Part shown: one piece after another, positions 60,401 through 64,000 of the stretch
Layout: each line of letters begins with the position of its first letter
Numbering within the stretch: the first letter of the stretch is position 1
Assembly: GCA_943735955.1 (NCBI GenBank)
Contig: OX030956.1
Coordinates: 15,186,695-15,250,694 of the forward strand
Reading direction: 5' to 3'
Length of the DNA: 64,000 bases
Source of the DNA: Piscicola geometra
Taxonomy: Eukaryota; Annelida; Clitellata; Hirudinida; Piscicolidae
Notes under the pieces: model-generated
Seen by the model: only the letters and a program-made list of their open reading frames with translations
Database searches by the model: none
What the model was told of the DNA's origin: nothing
Made by a program: the position numbers and the translations under genes

Positions 60401-63400
60401 CATCTGAGTAGACGAATGATGATGGCGGAGCGATACTAGCAGTGTATGCCTGAGCGACTTAGGGACTCAAAACTGGTTCTTACCTGCACGGAAGAAACTT
60501 GAAGAAACATATGATGGAGACGACTTTTATTGAGGGCATTCGGAATGAGTCATTTGAAACATCATGCAGAAATTATATTTATGATTAGTTGAAAGTGTGT
60601 TTGAAGTTAGGTATAGTTTAAGAATGGATAGTCTTTAATGTCTGATACTTGACAGTCCGACTGAGTTCCATCTAACGAGAAGCTTTTATTGAATTTGATT
60701 TGTGCAATGTGCGAGGGAAACTTGTAGGATGCGGTGATTTAATCGATGAGTTGATAAGATATTCTGCATGCATTAGTAAGAATCACTTTGCAGTCGTGAG
60801 ACTTGAGGGATGAGATTACAGCTCTACGGTGCGAGGTGGTGACTGCCAAACAAGCACTCATCTGCAGGAAACTCAATTAAAAGAACTTCTTCAAATAGCG
60901 TGCATGAGACTTTTTATAGGCAATAAAGGGTAAAGTAACTTCGGAAAAGTGAAGATTGGCGAAGAGTCTTGAAGCATGAGATGATCATCCGTTGATATCT
61001 GTAGATGACTTTATTTACAAAATTCTATGCTTGTACGCTGGATTAGAATTAGAGAAACAAAGGTAACTTTAGTTGAATCTCTGTAGCACTTTGAAATTCT
61101 TGATAACAACTTTGAATTTAAAATTTTCAAACCTAGACTTAATGAGCCACCTTTTGAATTCAAGTCATCAGTAGAATGATCTAGGGAAGAACATATTGTA
61201 TGCTAGATTCATTGCGAATTCGTGTAGGGATGATGACCATTAGGTAGAATTTAGTGACAGACGAGGAAATGGTTAAATATGAAACTTTTTGAAACACTTA
61301 AAATGATGACAGAGTTGTGTTAATTGAGCGCTGATGTGACTAGACTTTCTGGCGTGCTTTCCTGATCGGATATATCTACTTCTTATAGATTTGAATTTCA
61401 TGTGTATGGATACCTTTTATAATTCGAGAGATATAACTCACTTTTGAGCATATAATGATAAATTTAACTACCTATTGTAGTCAAGCAAATCATCTGAGTA
61501 GACGAATGATGATGGCGAGGTGGTGACTGCCAAACAGGCACTCATCTGCAGGAAACTCAGATAAAAGAACTTCTTCAAATAGCGTGCATGAGACTTTATA
61601 TAGGCAATAAAGGGTAAAGTAACTTCGGAAAAGTGAAGATTGGCGAAGAGTCTTGAAGCATGAGATGATCATCCGTTGATATCTGTAGATGACTTTATTT
61701 ACAAAATTCTATGCTTGTAGGCTGGATTAGAATTAGAGAAACAAAGGTAACTTTAGTTGAATCTCTGTAGCACTGTGAAATTCTTGATAGCACCTATGAA
61801 TTTGGAATTTTCAAACCAAGACTTAATGAGCGCTGATGTGACTAGATTTTCTGGCGTGCTTTCCTGATCGGATATATCTACTTCTTATAGATTTGAATTT
61901 CATGTGTATGGATACCTTTTACAATTCGAGAAATATAACTCACTTTTGAGCATAATGTTAAATTTAACTACCTATTGTAGTAGTAGTGAAGCAAATCATC
62001 TGAGTAGACGAATGATGATGGCGGAGCGATACTAGCAGTGTATGCCTGAGCGACTTAGGGACTCAAAACTGGTTCTTACCTGCACGGAAGAAACATGAAG
62101 AAACATATGATTGAGACGACTTTTATTGAGGGCATTCGGAATGAGTCATTTGAAACATCATGCAGAAATTATATTTATGATTAGTTGAAAGTGTGTTTGA
62201 AGTTAGGTATAGTTTAAGAATGGATAGTCTTTAATGTCTGATACTTGACAGTCCGACTGAGTTCCATCTGACGAGAAGCTTTTATTGAATTTGATTTGTG
62301 AAATGTGCGAGGGAAACTTGTAGGATGCGGTGATTTAATCGATGAGTTGATAAGATATTCTGCATGCATTAGTAAGAATCACTTTGCAGTCGTGAGACTT
62401 GAGGGATGAGATTACAGCTCTACGGTGCGAGGTGGTGACTGCCAAACAAGCACTCATCTGCAGGAAACTCAATTAAAAGAACTTCTTCAAATAGCGTGCA
62501 TGAGACTTTTTATAGGCAATAAAGGGTAAAGTAACTTCGGAAAAGTGAAGATTGGCGAAGAGTCTTGAAGCATGAGATGATCATCCGTTGATATCTGTAG
62601 ATGACTTTATTTACAAAATTCTATGCTTGTACGCTGGATTAGAATTAGAGAAACAAAGGTAACTTTAGTTGAATCTCTGTAGCACTTTGAAATTCTTGAT
62701 AACAACTTTGAATTTAGAATTTTCAAACCTAGACTTAATGAGCCACCTTTTGAATTCAAGTCATCAGTAGAATGATCTAGGGAAGAACATATTGTATGCA
62801 AGATTCATTGCGAATTCGTGTAGGGATGATGACCATTAGGTAGAATTTAGTGACAGACGAGGAAATGGTTAAAGATGAAACTTTTTGAAACACTTAAAAT
62901 GATGACAGAGTTTTGTTAATTGAGCGCTGATGTGACTAGACTTTCTGGCGTGCTTTCCTGATCGGATATATCTACTTCTTATAGATTTGAATTTCATGTG
63001 TATGGATACCTTTTATAATTCGAGAGATATAACTTACTTTTGAGCATATAATGATAAATTTAACTACCTATTGTAGTCAAGCAAATCATCTGAGTAGACG
63101 AATGATGATGGCGAAGTGGTGACTGCCAAACAGGCACTCATCTGCAGGAAACTCAATTAAAAGAACTTCTTCAAATAGCGTGCATGAGACTTTATATAGG
63201 CAATAAAGTAACTTCGGCAAAGTGAAGATTGGCGAAGAGTCTTGAAGCATGAGATGATCATCCGTTGATATCTGTAGATGACTTTATTTACAAAATTCTA
63301 TGCTTGTACGCTGGTTTAGAATTAGAGAAACAAAGGTAACATTAGTTGAATCTCTGTAGCACTGTGAAATTCTTGATAGCACCTATGAATTTGGAATTTT

Positions 63401-64000
63401 CAAACCAAGACTTAATGAGCGCTGATGTGACTAGATTTTCTGGCGTGCTTTCCTGATCGGATAAATCTACTTCTTATAGATTTGAATTTCATGTGTATGG
63501 ACACCTTTTACAATTCGAGAAATATAACTCACTTTTGAGCATAATGTTAAATTTAACTACCTATTGTAGTGGTAGTGAAGCAAATCATCTGAGTAGACGA
63601 ATGATGATGGCGGAGCGATACTAGCAGTGTATGCCTGAGCGACTTAGGGACTCAAAACTGGTTCTTACCTGCACGGAAGAAACTTGAAGAAACATATGAT
63701 TGAGACGACTTTTATTGAGGGCATTCGGAATGAGTCATTTGAAACATCATGCAGAAATTATATTTATGATTAGTTGAAAGTGTGTTTGAAGTTAGGTATA
63801 GTTTAAGAATGGATAGTCTTTAATGTCTGATACTTGACAGTCCGACTGAGTTCCATCTGACGAGAAGCTTTTATTGAATTTGATTTGTGCAATGTGCGAG
63901 GGAAACTTGTAGGATGCGGTGATTTAATCGATGAGTTGATAAGATATTCTGCATGCATTAGTAAGAATCACTTTGCAGTCGTGAGACTTGAGGGATGAGA

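Larger units (their letters stand above)
19113..64000 (+). repeat. Satellite array: A (684 bp) / B (912 bp) higher-order repeat, ~45 kb
   Basis: All units are head to tail. I anchored each unit at GTGGTGACTGCC. A units start at 20055, 20732 (chimeric), 22332, 23016, 25524, 27120, 28716, 30305, 31901, 33497, 35998, 37594, 39190, 40786, 43294, 44890, 46486, 48082, 49678, 51267, 52863, 54452, 56048, 57644, 59240, 60836, 62432. B units start at 21420, 23700, 24612, 26208, 27804, 29400, 30989, 32585, 34181, 35086, 36682, 38278, 39874, 41470, 42382, 43978, 45574, 47170, 48766, 50355, 51951, 53540, 55136, 56732, 58328, 59924, 61520, 63116 (cut by the window end). The usual period is 1596 bp (A+B). 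Units differ from each other by only scattered substitutions. A 7-bp deletion of GGGTAAA occurs in units 20055, 29400, 34181, 49678, 52863 and 63116. No transposon interrupts the array. Confidence 0.97.

Noticed and set aside
20702..61672. 60-codon minus-strand frame with ATG at many unit boundaries
   Set aside because: A T/A variant (TTTATATAGG versus TTTTTATAGG) puts a stop in it in many otherwise identical units, so the array does not preserve it.
20223..62801. 64-codon minus-strand open frame present in nearly every A unit
   Set aside because: It has no ATG; it begins at TTG. Its conservation matches the rest of the satellite unit, so it reflects homogenisation. One copy (unit 60836) loses even the TTG.
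19113..64000. Array as rDNA, 5S, histone, tRNA or spliced-leader repeats
   Set aside because: No rRNA, tRNA box pair, histone motif or convincing Sm site was found. TATATAGG in some units is replaced by TTATAGG in others.
19113..64000. CRISPR-like array
   Set aside because: Units are 684 and 912 bp with no unique spacers, in a eukaryotic context.

Overview
The window looks like nuclear DNA from an AT-rich animal genome, most likely an invertebrate. No bacterial gene organisation, operon or phage module is visible. Nothing in it is a convincingly intact host gene. The evidence is the content: decayed hAT and piggyBac transposases, non-LTR retrotransposon reverse transcriptases, tRNA-derived SINE heads, foldback-like elements with long inverted ends, and a very large satellite array. 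I cannot name the species from sequence alone.

Positions 1-19112 are a graveyard of nested mobile elements. A non-LTR reverse transcriptase pseudogene on the minus strand (3535 down to 444) is split by a 2.3 kb hAT element (816-3080). That element is bounded by a perfect 8-bp target duplication, and removing it rejoins the RT frame. A tRNA-like SINE head abuts the RT end. From 3536 to 6909 lie pieces of an Asn/Lys/Tyr-rich minus-strand reading frame ('element X') that ends in a (TTGA)n tail. It is interrupted by a 1.13 kb inverted-repeat element (3609-4737) and a 1.18 kb foldback-like element (5332-6508), each with target duplications. Positions 6919-12332 form a nested inverted-repeat complex built from 16-bp GGATAAAAAGTCTTCA-like units, a 21-bp minisatellite and shared modules. 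Then come a second hAT (12646-13913), a retrotransposon C-terminus (14155-14535), an unclassified charged-protein pseudogene (15258-15880) cut by a tiny element X tail, a ZMYM1-like hAT pseudogene carrying a SINE (about 16040-17187), and a third hAT end. A piggyBac pseudogene (18220-19112) is inserted at TTAA into that last hAT.

Positions 19113-64000 (about 45 kb, continuing off the window) are one head-to-tail satellite array. It is built from two related monomers, A (684 bp) and B (912 bp), mostly alternating as a 1596-bp A-B higher-order repeat, with AA and BB irregularities. A lacks a ~406-bp segment present in B, and B lacks a 182-bp segment present in A. The divergent unit at the array edge (19258-20054) carries parts of both private segments. 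This suggests that A and B arose from one longer ancestor by complementary deletions and were then amplified as a pair. The array starts abruptly inside the piggyBac coding sequence.

There is no evidence of genes working together. The regions are linked by insertion history, which can be read from target duplications and frame continuity.
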